NCBI RefSeq assembly: GCF_024343575.1
Contig: NZ_RJUA01000127.1
Location: 124,001-188,000, forward strand
Direction: 5' to 3'
Source: Lacihabitans sp. LS3-19
GTDB lineage: Bacteria > Bacteroidota > Bacteroidia > Cytophagales > Spirosomataceae
DNA length: 64,000 nucleotides
Positions 49,501-57,900 of this stretch are shown piece by piece (position 1 is the stretch's first letter; each line of letters begins with the position of its first letter). Made by a program: the position numbers and the translations under genes. The notes beneath the pieces are model-generated. The model did not search any database. It had not been told where the DNA came from and saw nothing but the letters and a program-made list of their open reading frames with translations.

Positions 49501-49987
49501 TGCTGGATTGGTAGCCTACTACAAATTCAATGAAGCTTCGGGAACTAGTGTAATTGACGCTACCAACAACAACAACGACGGCGTTTTAGTGAACGGTGCA
49601 AGCCGACAAGCAGCCATAACGGTCCCATTAAATGAATTAGACGTATTATGGACCCCAATCAATACAACGACTTCGAGTTTTACGGCTACTGCATCAAACA
49701 CGTATACTGCGAGTGTTAGCTACGGCATAGGCTGCAACACTTCTGTGAACAAAACTGTATCTGTAAATTCAAATGCCGCTTTGGTTTCACTTTCTAGTCC
49801 GAATGATGATATTGCCAGTGCTATTATTACAAAAACTGCTTCGAGTTTGAATGGTAAAATAGTAGCTACAAACAAAATAACAGGAACTGCAAGAGTTAGT
49901 TACCAAGCAAAAGCTTTAGAGTTAAATGCTGGTTTTATAGCTGATGCTGGAACTGTTTTTTCAGCGGAAATAGGGGGCTGTCAGTAA
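46598..49987 (+). CDS. Secreted LamG-domain protein with Cys-X C-terminus
   Basis: A 1129-residue exported protein (signal FTFYSFGLLLLSYSGFGQ). The first 650 residues are not recognisable to me; they contain a CCNQE cysteine pair near residue 106 and an acidic DDDNDSPDGIDIFYVDIF segment near residue 510. An Ig-like unit is near 680-765. A LamG/concanavalin-like domain spans about 800-1000 (VEVPHSNSLNLSSSFTFEAW, NTWTHVALTLQSGVLRFYIN, FNGSMDELRIWNVAKSQGEI, GLVAYYKFNEASGT). The end (VSYQAKALELNAGFIADAGT then VFSAEIGGCQ) resembles the giant protein's end. It is probably a surface carbohydrate-binding or adhesion protein. Confidence 0.85.
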   Translation: MKRIFTFYSFGLLLLSYSGFGQTFSGTTNLSGNLGTNTAADTKGTISITSSLSSVSGGNASFIKYNNFADFYGVNLSFSSVAVANRLRAQAGVPFSITINTSRIKCCNQELGVDETRIRHGIGKNEQGYKYDIEEQQTPYSVFPDPNNKLQTFTINHTFPVGRTEAWIVLQVNETNGSNFLNPYYTTIIIPFMIQGPTLAIVDSLGTTTQPQVPYMVLHKPPGDLSEASILSTQKTCRSFEETYEKDVTNSSRGAVKIGTKGSAGIAVTVDYEIYAQFNGGVTSNDIQIRTNSKETCIEVSNQITTTSLANSNGQATKGDLFIGYGMDMVYGLSRRVDIVGNTIVVDTGLVYAPLTPTIREFVLTEDAILADIALQQTKVNNLGLSNKDRATAQYQIDAWNDVLAANQNNIANASEKLSGTSPIIVSAGAQVNRSYGTNFTQTTSIETKKYLEFTAGFEFKVEIAGSGYTLGHEFTSRNTYGSLSQNSNSGSTIFSYVFNDDDNDSPDGIDIFYVDIFRDPMFGSPLFKLATGTRSSCPFEGGEQRDQPRLEIAGAPAGSHTATINDVSLGETAKFKINLCNNSNDKRTYKLGVGTASSNTSNLMILANGATNITSSPTEKTVSPNTCLNNYDIEIVRQLASDTTAISNLIIEWYAGCESGIKDSIILNASWAIPPPPVLGTLPNANPEKHIKVCGETIQPIPLVATCTGVLETRWYKSPTGGVTLGTNPIVNNIAQPLYDNNAADGDEYYVSCQSPNYISPRSFFGKVAFQTSPVLITESGPLSFCAPGSVTFKSYADNNNKALSLIKTNNQYVEVPHSNSLNLSSSFTFEAWVNYAGENVAIIDKGNYDYLWMLNANGVGNKLGYYERGIGWKYSNGAVPENTWTHVALTLQSGVLRFYINGVESGFVFMGSAFQDNLPMNIGRQQPSSCQCNHFNGSMDELRIWNVAKSQGEIQASMKTGVPLNSAGLVAYYKFNEASGTSVIDATNNNNDGVLVNGASRQAAITVPLNELDVLWTPINTTTSSFTATASNTYTASVSYGIGCNTSVNKTVSVNSNAALVSLSSPNDDIASAIITKTASSLNGKIVATNKITGTARVSYQAKALELNAGFIADAGTVFSAEIGGCQ

Positions 49988-50473
49988 GCGAATACTGAAA
50001 TATAAACTCTTAGTTGGTTAAATGGATTTGGAAAATCATTTTTGAAAAATTAGGTAATTTAAAGTGGGTCTGTTAAATGAAAGTAAAAGTATTTGGGAAA
50101 TGGAATCTCAATTATTATACTTTGCTGTACATCCTGAATAATTTTTGGCAACAGATTTCCAAATTACCTTTTTCAAAATAATTTAGCTTTGATATACAAA
50201 GGCAATTGCACTAAAAAATATAAAAAAATAGACAAATCGCCGATAGTAAATATATTAATTTAATTCAAAGTTTGGTTTAGTTTTAGCCGATACTACATTA
50301 AAGAAACAGAATCAATATTTAAATACTGGCTGTCAGGCTTGATTTCAACCTAAATAAAGGGCAAATTTTGATTGAGAAAAATAACATTTTTCCGATTTTT
50401 CAAGAGAACTACAAACTTTAAATTATTAACTTGAACTGAAAAGATAACTATATTCCAAAAGCTACTTTAAAAT
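49988..50473. other. Intergenic, no gene seen
   Basis: About 490 A+T-rich bases between convergent units. No reading frame of note; the shared terminator lies at the right end. Confidence 0.5.
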
Positions 50474-50502
50474 AAAAAAAAGGCGACCTAAGTCGCCTTT
50501 TT
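50474..50502. terminator. Bidirectional intrinsic terminator
   Basis: Stem AGGCGAC / GTCGCCT (50481-50487, 50492-50498) with a 4-base loop, flanked by A7 on the left and T4 on the right. The minus-strand version has the stronger T-run and would serve the chimeric remnant to its right; the plus version could end the LamG transcript. Confidence 0.85.
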
Positions 50503-50520
50503 CAACATAATTTTCAAAAA

Positions 50521-50589
50521 CTACTTTGTTCTTTTTGCCTTTGCTTCAAACATGTCCAATAATGTTCCTTTCATATTGTCTTCATCATG
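50521..50589 (-). pseudogene. C-terminal scrap of a third FAGxW-domain gene
   Basis: The minus strand encodes DEDNMKGTLLDMFEAKAKRTK and a stop. This closely matches the ends of the FAGxW domains at 54221 (DADNLKGTMFNMFESKGVRV) and in the fusion at 54906. No upstream part of the domain remains: the next base rightward belongs to the broken luciferase copy, out of frame. It keeps a terminator, as would the original gene end. Confidence 0.85.
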
Positions 50590-50590
50590 T

Positions 50591-51355
50591 TTAGTGTTTG
50601 TGAGTATTCGTCAGGATGCCAATAATCAAACTTATTAGACTATTTAAAAGGATATTGGCTTCCTCGTCAGTGTCGGCAGTTAAAACATTCACACAAGCTA
50701 TCACATAAGGTTTTGCTAAAGATTCAGAAGCCTTAAACCTGCTTCGATAAATGCTGATGGCAGTTTTGAGTTGGGCTGGTGCAAAATGTGAAGCGAAAGC
50801 ATAAGGCAAGCCAAATTCGGCCGCCAAATAAGCACTATCGGTACTTGAACCTAATATATATAGCGGAATATTCAAACCTTCTCCAGGAAATGCTCTGACT
50901 TTGGCATCCTGATTTTCTTCACTAAAATAAGTTTGCAATTTTCGAATGTCTTGAGGGAAATTCTGGGCCGCATCCATATTGTTTCGTCGCAATGCATAAG
51001 CTGTCTCTTGGTCAGACCCTGGAACACGACCTAAACCCAGGTCTATTCTTCCAGGATATATTGACTCTAAAGTACCAAACTGCTCGGCAATAACCAAAGG
51101 ACTGTGGTTGGGCAACATTATACCTCCAGAGCCTACTCTAATAGAATTTGTTTTACCTGCCACATGACCTATCAAAACCGACGTAGCCGAACTCGCAATA
51201 TATTCCATATTGTGATGCTCCGCCATCCATATTCGTTTATAGCCCAATTCTTATGCATTTTGGGCAACTCTTACAGTGTTTTCTATTGCTGTTTTAAAAT
51301 TCCCTCCTTTGACAACGGTGGCTAATTCCAATATTGAAATGAGTATTTTTGTCAT
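50591..51355 (-). pseudogene. Truncated luciferase-like oxidoreductase copy
   Basis: A near-identical copy of 42137-42896 (roughly 0-4 differences per 60 bases in lines I compared), with similarity running about 45 bases upstream of the ATG at 51355. Codon 35, Glu in the intact gene, is TAA here (51251-51253). The 3' third is missing, the frame ending ...NTHKH at 50591 where FAGxW sequence begins. An internal ATG at 51247 leaves 218 residues open, but both ends of the enzyme are absent, so function is unlikely. Confidence 0.92.
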
Positions 51356-51456
51356 TATGTGTAATTGCTTTCTTTAAGAACCAAAAGAGTTTTTAGAAAG
51401 TTGGTTTTTGACATTTTATAAACCCAATGTTTTTCAATTGGGAAAAAACGCTCGCT

Positions 51457-53670
51457 TTAAACCGTCCAATTTTTCATACTCAAATCATGATTTTTAATCG
51501 GCAATTCTCTTACTCGAATACCTGTTGCAGCATAAATGGCATTACAAACCGCTGGTGCTATGCCTGGCGTGCTTGGCTCTCCCGCACCACCAGGTTGGGC
51601 TTCACTGTTTAATATATAGGTTTCAATTGCTGGAGATTCGCCTATTCTTAGCATTTGATAGTCATGAAAATTACTTTCCTTGACCGCACCGTTTACAATG
51701 TTTATTTCTCCATAAAGTGCCGCTGTTAAACCGAAAACAATTCCGCTTTCCATCTGGGCTATAAAACCATCAGGATGCATCACAAAGCCAGCGTCAGCCA
51801 CACATGTGATTTTATCTATACATAGTTGTCCTTCCTCAGATACACAAACCTCTGCCACTTCAGCAACGATAGTTCCAAAAGATTCAACTAGCGAAACGCC
51901 CCTTCCTTTGCCTTTTGGTAGCTCAGTTCCCCATCCAGATTTTTCGGCTGCTAAAGCCAATACTTTTTGCATTTTAGGTTGATTTAAAAGCATTTCGTTT
52001 CTGAAAACTATTGGGTCTTTTTGAATCGAATGAGCAAGCTCATCTATAAAAGACTCAATAAAAAAACCATGTTTTGAAGCATCAACACTACGCCAGTTTC
52101 CCCAAGGTATATGCGTTTTAGGAATCACATGTGCAATGTGCTGATTTTCTATTAAATAAGGAATGAGTGAAGCTTCTTTCGGGTGGTTTTTGAAGGTATA
52201 GAAATTCTGCCATGCCACTACTTTTCCCGTTTCGTCAATAGCAGCTTTAAATTTACTTATGCTTGCATCTCTGTATTTATCTTGTTGAACATCTTCCTCT
52301 CTACTCCAAATAAACTTCAGCGGAAAATCAACTTCTTTGGCAATTTTGGCCGCCTGCACGGCTATATCCGTTTCTGATTTCCTGCCAAATCCACCACCCA
52401 AATATTGATTATAAACATGTACTTGATCCATACCCATGTCCACAATATCGGCCACAGCTTTTTGAATTCCTAGCGGATTCTGACAGCCTATCCAAACTTC
52501 ACACTTGTCTTTTTGTAACCAAATGGTGCAATTCATGGGCTCCATGGCAGTATGGGCCAAAAACGGCACTTTGTAGGTTTGTTCTATAACCTTAGACGCT
52601 GAATTTAAACTTTTCTCAACATCGCCCTTTTCAATATCCTTTTTAAAATCATCGGTCTTTTTTAGGGCTTCTGCAAAAGACTCAAAGATTTCAGCAGTGC
52701 TAATTTTATCGTTGGGAGAGGTTTCAAAAGTGATTTTTAATTCTTTTAGTGTCTGCGAAGCTAACCAATAACCCTCAGATACTACAGCGACTGCATTTCC
52801 AAGATTTATGATTTTTTGATAATTTGCTCTTTTCGTTACGCCTGACTCATCTATATTTTTAATATTAGCACCAAAAACAGGAGAGGCTTTTATGGTGGCG
52901 TATTTCATATTTGGCAAAATAGTATCTATTCCAAATTGGGCCGTTCCATTGACTTTTGCAGGTATGTCGTTTCGCTGAGGCGAAGTACCCATTATCTTAA
53001 AATCGGCTCGTTCTTTTAGTTTTGGTTGAACTGGCATTTTTAAGTTTACAGCCGATGGAGCAAAATGAGCGTAAGTTTCTGTTTTCTTAGTTTTAAGATG
53101 AGAAACCATACTATTTTCAGTTTTAATTTCCTCCAAAGGCACTTTCCACTCTTCTGACGCTGCTTGTTTTATCATTTCTTTGGCCGCTGCCCCCGCTATT
53201 CGCATTACGTATTTTCCTGTAAACCGCACCGATGCACTTCCGCCTGTGAGCTCCATGTTCATGACTTTGCCTATGGTATTAAAAATACCATTCATGGTAT
53301 CTTGAAGAAAAGCTGGATAATCTGTTCCTTCGGCCACAAATCCCCTTATAATACCACCCGAGGCGTATTCTTTATTAGATGGTGCCTCCTCTATTTTTAT
53401 CTTATTCCAATCGGCATCTAATTCGTCAGCCAACATCATAGCCAAAGAGGTGTGAACACCCTGCCCCATTTCGGCATGGGGAACATATACCGTTATTATA
53501 TTATCAAGGCCGATTTTTATCCAAATATTTATTAAAGTTTCGGCATCTTTTGCAAGCAAATCCTTCATTTTGCCCGCTCTATTTCCAGGTCTAATGGCAA
53601 TACCAACAACTGCAGCACCTCCGGCTAATATTCCTGTTCCAATAAATGCCCTTCTTGTCCACTTGTTCAT
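51457..53670 (-). CDS. Molybdopterin-binding dehydrogenase large subunit (second IorB-like)
   Basis: A 737-residue molybdenum hydroxylase large subunit, paralogous to 2001-4241. It has a Tat signal (NKWTRRAFIGTGILAGGAAV) and family segments AHTAMEPMNCTIW near residue 375, LGGGFGRKSETDIAVQAAKI near residue 427, and the C-terminal PGGAGEPSTPGIAPAVCNAI with the conserved Glu. It contains a long insertion near residues 105-145 (IRGFVAEGTDYPAFLQ) and so belongs to a different subgroup from the first copy. Its start overlaps the 2Fe-2S subunit stop by 4 bases (ATGA), indicating coupled translation. Substrate unknown. Confidence 0.93.
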   Translation of the reverse strand: MNKWTRRAFIGTGILAGGAAVVGIAIRPGNRAGKMKDLLAKDAETLINIWIKIGLDNIITVYVPHAEMGQGVHTSLAMMLADELDADWNKIKIEEAPSNKEYASGGIIRGFVAEGTDYPAFLQDTMNGIFNTIGKVMNMELTGGSASVRFTGKYVMRIAGAAAKEMIKQAASEEWKVPLEEIKTENSMVSHLKTKKTETYAHFAPSAVNLKMPVQPKLKERADFKIMGTSPQRNDIPAKVNGTAQFGIDTILPNMKYATIKASPVFGANIKNIDESGVTKRANYQKIINLGNAVAVVSEGYWLASQTLKELKITFETSPNDKISTAEIFESFAEALKKTDDFKKDIEKGDVEKSLNSASKVIEQTYKVPFLAHTAMEPMNCTIWLQKDKCEVWIGCQNPLGIQKAVADIVDMGMDQVHVYNQYLGGGFGRKSETDIAVQAAKIAKEVDFPLKFIWSREEDVQQDKYRDASISKFKAAIDETGKVVAWQNFYTFKNHPKEASLIPYLIENQHIAHVIPKTHIPWGNWRSVDASKHGFFIESFIDELAHSIQKDPIVFRNEMLLNQPKMQKVLALAAEKSGWGTELPKGKGRGVSLVESFGTIVAEVAEVCVSEEGQLCIDKITCVADAGFVMHPDGFIAQMESGIVFGLTAALYGEINIVNGAVKESNFHDYQMLRIGESPAIETYILNSEAQPGGAGEPSTPGIAPAVCNAIYAATGIRVRELPIKNHDLSMKNWTV

Positions 53671-54131
53671 ATTTTTTCAGTTTTAAGGTTATTGGAAGCT
53701 TTAATTATTCCTCTTTTTATTCTAGAATACATGCCACATCTACAAATATTCCCACTCATGGCGTTTTCTATTTCGGTTTCGGATGGATTGGGATTTTCAG
53801 AAAGCAAAGCAACCGCCGACATGATTTGACCTGACTGACAGTAGCCACATTGCGGCACTTGCTCTTCAATCCAAGCAGCTTGAACTACCTGAATAATGTT
53901 ATCAATGGCCTCAATGGTTGTGATTTCTTGACCTTCGGCTACACTAAGTGGTGTAACACAAGACCGAATGGCTGCACCGTTTAGATGAACTGTACATGCT
54001 CCACACTGAGCCATACCACAGCCAAACTTGGTACCAGTCAAACCTACTTGTTCTCTTATAATCCAAAGCAGGGGTGTGTTTGGATCTGCCTCTATTGCAT
54101 GTGCTTGGCCGTTAATTTTAAGATTGGTCAT
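53667..54131 (-). CDS. 2Fe-2S subunit of molybdenum dehydrogenase (second IorA-like)
   Basis: A 154-residue electron-transfer subunit. First cluster: Cys38, Cys43, Cys46 and Cys58 (FGCGMAQCGACTVHLNG...RSC). Second cluster: Cys95/Cys98 and Cys130/Cys132 (QCGYCQSGQ, NICRCGMY). It is first in a two-gene operon with the large subunit and shares its last 4 bases with that gene's start. A strong terminator just upstream (54161-54195) separates it from the FAGxW genes, so it has its own promoter in the short gap 54132-54160 or within the terminator region. Confidence 0.95.
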   Translation of the reverse strand: MTNLKINGQAHAIEADPNTPLLWIIREQVGLTGTKFGCGMAQCGACTVHLNGAAIRSCVTPLSVAEGQEITTIEAIDNIIQVVQAAWIEEQVPQCGYCQSGQIMSAVALLSENPNPSETEIENAMSGNICRCGMYSRIKRGIIKASNNLKTEKI

Positions 54132-54160
54132 ATTGATGATTTTTACTTTAAAATAACAAA

Positions 54161-54195
54161 AAAAATCATCTCGAAATAAATTTCGAGATGATTTT
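54161..54195 (-). terminator. Strong intrinsic terminator after FAGxW gene
   Basis: Perfect 13-bp stem ATCATCTCGAAAT / ATTTCGAGATGAT (54165-54177, 54180-54192) with a 2-base loop, extended by A/T pairs. On the minus strand it is followed by a run of eight T. It ends the operon that starts at 58661. Confidence 0.9.
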
Positions 54196-54220
54196 CTATT
54201 GAATTATATACTCGTAAGAA

Positions 54221-54883
54221 TTATTTGACTCTTACTCCTTTCGATTCAAACATGTTAAACATTGTTCCTTTAAGATTATCTGCATCCACTTTGCTCAAAT
54301 TGAGATCTAAATCATAACCACTTGCAGAAAAGAAAATCACAATTTTATCCGCTTCTTCTTCGATACTGGTAATAGGGATTTTGGGAGCATTTGGCTCAGC
54401 TAAATTTGAAAGTTCCCCCGTCAATTTTCCGTCTTTTCTTGATAATTCAGTTGTGAATTTCACATCCCCTTGAGGTGTTCCTACTACTAAAAACTCCCAT
54501 TTTCCTGCGAAATAATCAGCCGAGGCCTTTCTTACTAGTGTAGTTTCAAACATATCCATTAACGAACCCTTTAGATTGTTTTCGTCAACTTTTGTCAATT
54601 TTACGTTAAGATCATAACCCTGAGCAGAAAAATAAATAGTAATAGCATCTGTTTCTTCATCAATCTGAGTTACAGGAATGGCATCACCTTCGCTTGGCTT
54701 CAGTGTACCACTTAGTTTACCATTTACTATCTTAAAATGAGCTTCCATTTTAGCATCGCCATTTGGCGTTCCTTTTATAAGCATATCCCATTTTCCAGCA
54801 AAGAAATCAGCATTGCTAGCCGAATTACTGTTAAAGGCTATACCAAAAAATAATAGGGAAAGAATTAAAACTGTTTTTTTCAT
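54221..54883 (-). CDS. Exported protein of two FAGxW domains
   Basis: A 220-residue protein with a Sec signal (LILSLLFFGIAFNSNSAS) and two tandem copies of a roughly 95-residue domain (about 27-120 and 121-220). Each copy follows the order FAGKW, GTPxGDxK, GKLxG, I(D/E)EExDxIxIxFSAxGYDL, LxKVDxxNLKG and MFE. The alternating strand pattern suggests a small beta-barrel, lipocalin-like fold; I know no function. A third copy ends the fusion enzyme upstream, and a fourth survives as a scrap at 50521-50589. It lies 22 bases behind the fusion gene, so it is almost certainly co-transcribed and possibly a binding partner. Confidence 0.85.
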   Translation of the reverse strand: MKKTVLILSLLFFGIAFNSNSASNADFFAGKWDMLIKGTPNGDAKMEAHFKIVNGKLSGTLKPSEGDAIPVTQIDEETDAITIYFSAQGYDLNVKLTKVDENNLKGSLMDMFETTLVRKASADYFAGKWEFLVVGTPQGDVKFTTELSRKDGKLTGELSNLAEPNAPKIPITSIEEEADKIVIFFSASGYDLDLNLSKVDADNLKGTMFNMFESKGVRVK

Positions 54884-54905
54884 TTGTTTTTTATTTAGAT
54901 TGATA

Positions 54906-57900
54906 TTAATTATTTCTTATTGCCTTTGTTTTAAACATACCCATCATTTTGCCTGATAAGGTATCGTTATCTTCTTTTTCTAAACTTACATTAAGGTCAA
55001 AACCCGCCATCTTGAAAAATAGTTTAATATTATTTTCTCCTTCTTCTATTTTATCAATGTTAACTAAGGCACTTTGTCCTTTTGGAGTGACGGTTCCACT
55101 TAATTTCCCTTCGGTTCTATCTAAAGCCAATAGCATCTCAGCATCTCCCTGCGGCGTACCATAAATTGTAAAAGTCCAATTGCCAGCGAAGAAATCACCG
55201 GTAGCTTTTGACTCAACAATCGCTGGGGCTTCTCCTTCATTATACATTTTAACTTCCGCTCCCATCACTACCATTAAAGATTGGTTTTCTGATTTCGGAT
55301 TAACAAAAACCACGCAGATGTCTTGTAGCTTATCTAATGCAACACCTGTCAAATTAATTGGAACTGTGACTACTTTCGGACTAAAATCCATTTTGTCACT
55401 TGGTTCTAAAAATTCAGATTGCCCTATTTTCTTTCCAGTAGCATTTCCAATATGGACTTCTACTATACCACCTACTGCATTTAATTGTGGCTTAGGAGCA
55501 GTTGCAAAAACTTGCATTTCTTTTATGCCGTTTAAGTCAATTTGTTTCATTATCATGTAAGCTCCAGACTTTGCAGGGATAGCCAAATTATTACCTCCAA
55601 AAGCCATTTTGTTGACATCTACATATTCATCAAAACCATGGGCATCAATTTTGGCGTTACGCAATACGAAAGTTTGTTCAGACTTTAAAGCTGGCAAACC
55701 ATTGGCTCCTTGGTCTTCGTACGCAGCTCTTACGATGTAAACACCTTTGTTTTTATCACTTTCTGGTGCTTTCGCTACGTATTTTCCTTGAACAGGAAGT
55801 GACTTAGCTTTTGGTGCTTCGTTGGCAATGTTCAAAATGTATTTCACCATTTCAGAAGCGTCTTTGGTTGACAATTGCGGATGACCCGCCATTGCCGTTT
55901 CGCCCCAAACGCCGCTTCCACCTGAAATAATCTTTTTAGCTAATAATTCTTCTGCTCCCTTGTCTCCTTTGTACTTACCTGACACCTCACGATAACTTGG
56001 CCCGATAGATTTTTTCTCTTTGCTATGGCAAGCCATACAATCGCTGGCTTCTATAAGTTTTCTACCCGTGGCAAAAGCCGCACTCGCATCAGCCGAGCGA
56101 TGACCCATCGAAATCACGTTTTTATCAAATCCTTCTGGTAAGTAGTCAATATTTACAGCAACATTTTCTGCTTCAATTCCTTCTCCAAGTTTTCCATCTT
56201 CTTTGTCACTCACCTTGATATCGTATTCAAAAGAACGATTCGGCACGTAAAAAGTCTTGTTGCTATTCGGCATGTTCAGGCTTAATACTGGTGGCTCGTT
56301 TCCTGCTGTCACTTCCATGCTTTGGGTGCTAATTCCGCCTTTTCCGTCATTCACAGTTAAGGTCACATTATAAGTTCCTTCTTTAGTCAGTGTCAAAGCA
56401 GCATCAGGCGTGCTGATCAATTTATTATAACCTTGTTTCGAAGTGATTTTCCACGTATATTTCAAAGGGTCATTGTCTGCATCCGTGGTACCTTTTGAGG
56501 TCAATTCTAGTTTAAAAGGTGTAGCTCCACCCATTTGATTGGCAGCCATCATGAGTTGTGGCTTGCGGTTTCCACCATTGTATTCAATACGAATCAAGCG
56601 AGCGTCGTCATTGGCAGTAAACCAACCTGAGCCATATTCCAACATGTACAAATCACCGTTTTCGGCAAATTCCATATCCATAGGATTGCTGAATTTATAG
56701 CTCGGCATAAATCGCTCCATAGATTTGTAGTTGCCGTCTTTGTCCATCGATACGGCCATAATCCAACCTCTCATCCATTCGTATTCCAAGAATTTTCCGT
56801 CATAATATTTTGGAAACGCTCTTTGTGAGGTTTTAAACATATCTGAGTAAAAAACTGGTCCCGCCATGGCATTTCTACCACCGCTTCCTACCAATGGAAA
56901 TTCTGGTGAATCACCATAAGGATACCAAATGAAGGCTTTTTGTGCTGGAGGCAATACTTTTAATCCTGTATTGTTTGGAGAAGTATTTGTCGGTGCATTT
57001 ACATCCCAAAGTTCAAGAGATTTATTATTTGCAAAATCATATTTATTATAAGCCTTATTATCTCCCACAAAATGTGGCCAACCGAAGTTTCCGGCTTTGC
57101 GTGCTTGGCCAACCTCATCATGACCAGCTGGTCCACGTAGCGAATCTGGCTTTGCGGCATCAGGTCCAACTTCACCCCAATACACAAAACCCGTTTTTTG
57201 ATCTACAGATATACGGAATGGATTTCTATGACCCATGGTATAAATTTCGGGCTTGGTTCCTTCCATTCCTTTTGGAAATAAATTTCCTTCGGGTATGGTA
57301 TAGCTGCCATCTGCTTGTGGTTTTATTCTAATAATTTTCCCTCTCAAATCATTGGTATTCGCAGAAGATTTCTGAGCATCCCAAGGCATTCTTCCTGGTC
57401 TTTCGTCACTTGGACTGTAGCCATTAGAACCATGTGGATTGGTGTTGTCACCTGTCGACAAAAACATATTTCCAGCATTATCCCAAGCTATAGATCCTCC
57501 GGTATGACAACATTCTTCTCTTTGTGTAGGAATCTGTAACATTTCCTTTTCAGAACTTAAATCAATCTCATCGCCTTTCATCGTAAATCTTGAAAGTTGA
57601 TTGTAAGAACCTTTCGTTGACGAATAATACATATAAATCCAATGATTTATCGGAAAATTTGGGTCTTTGTTTAAACCCAAAAGGCCGTCTTCAGCTACAG
57701 CTTCCTTGCCTTCTGCACTTACATATTTTAAGCTGACCGGAATATTTGCAATGGTCTTAAGTTCTTTGGTAGAATTTTTATACAATCTAACTTCGCCTTT
57801 TCTCTGAATAAATAAAACTCTGTCTTTATCCAAAAGCGTTAGCTCCATTGGTTCGTCTAATTTTTCTTTCAAAATAACCTTCGTGAATCGATTTTCTTCA

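Noticed and set aside
50591-51247. 218-residue luciferase-like frame as a functional gene
   Set aside because: It starts only after an in-frame stop at codon 35 and lacks the C-terminal third, so it is treated as part of a pseudogene.
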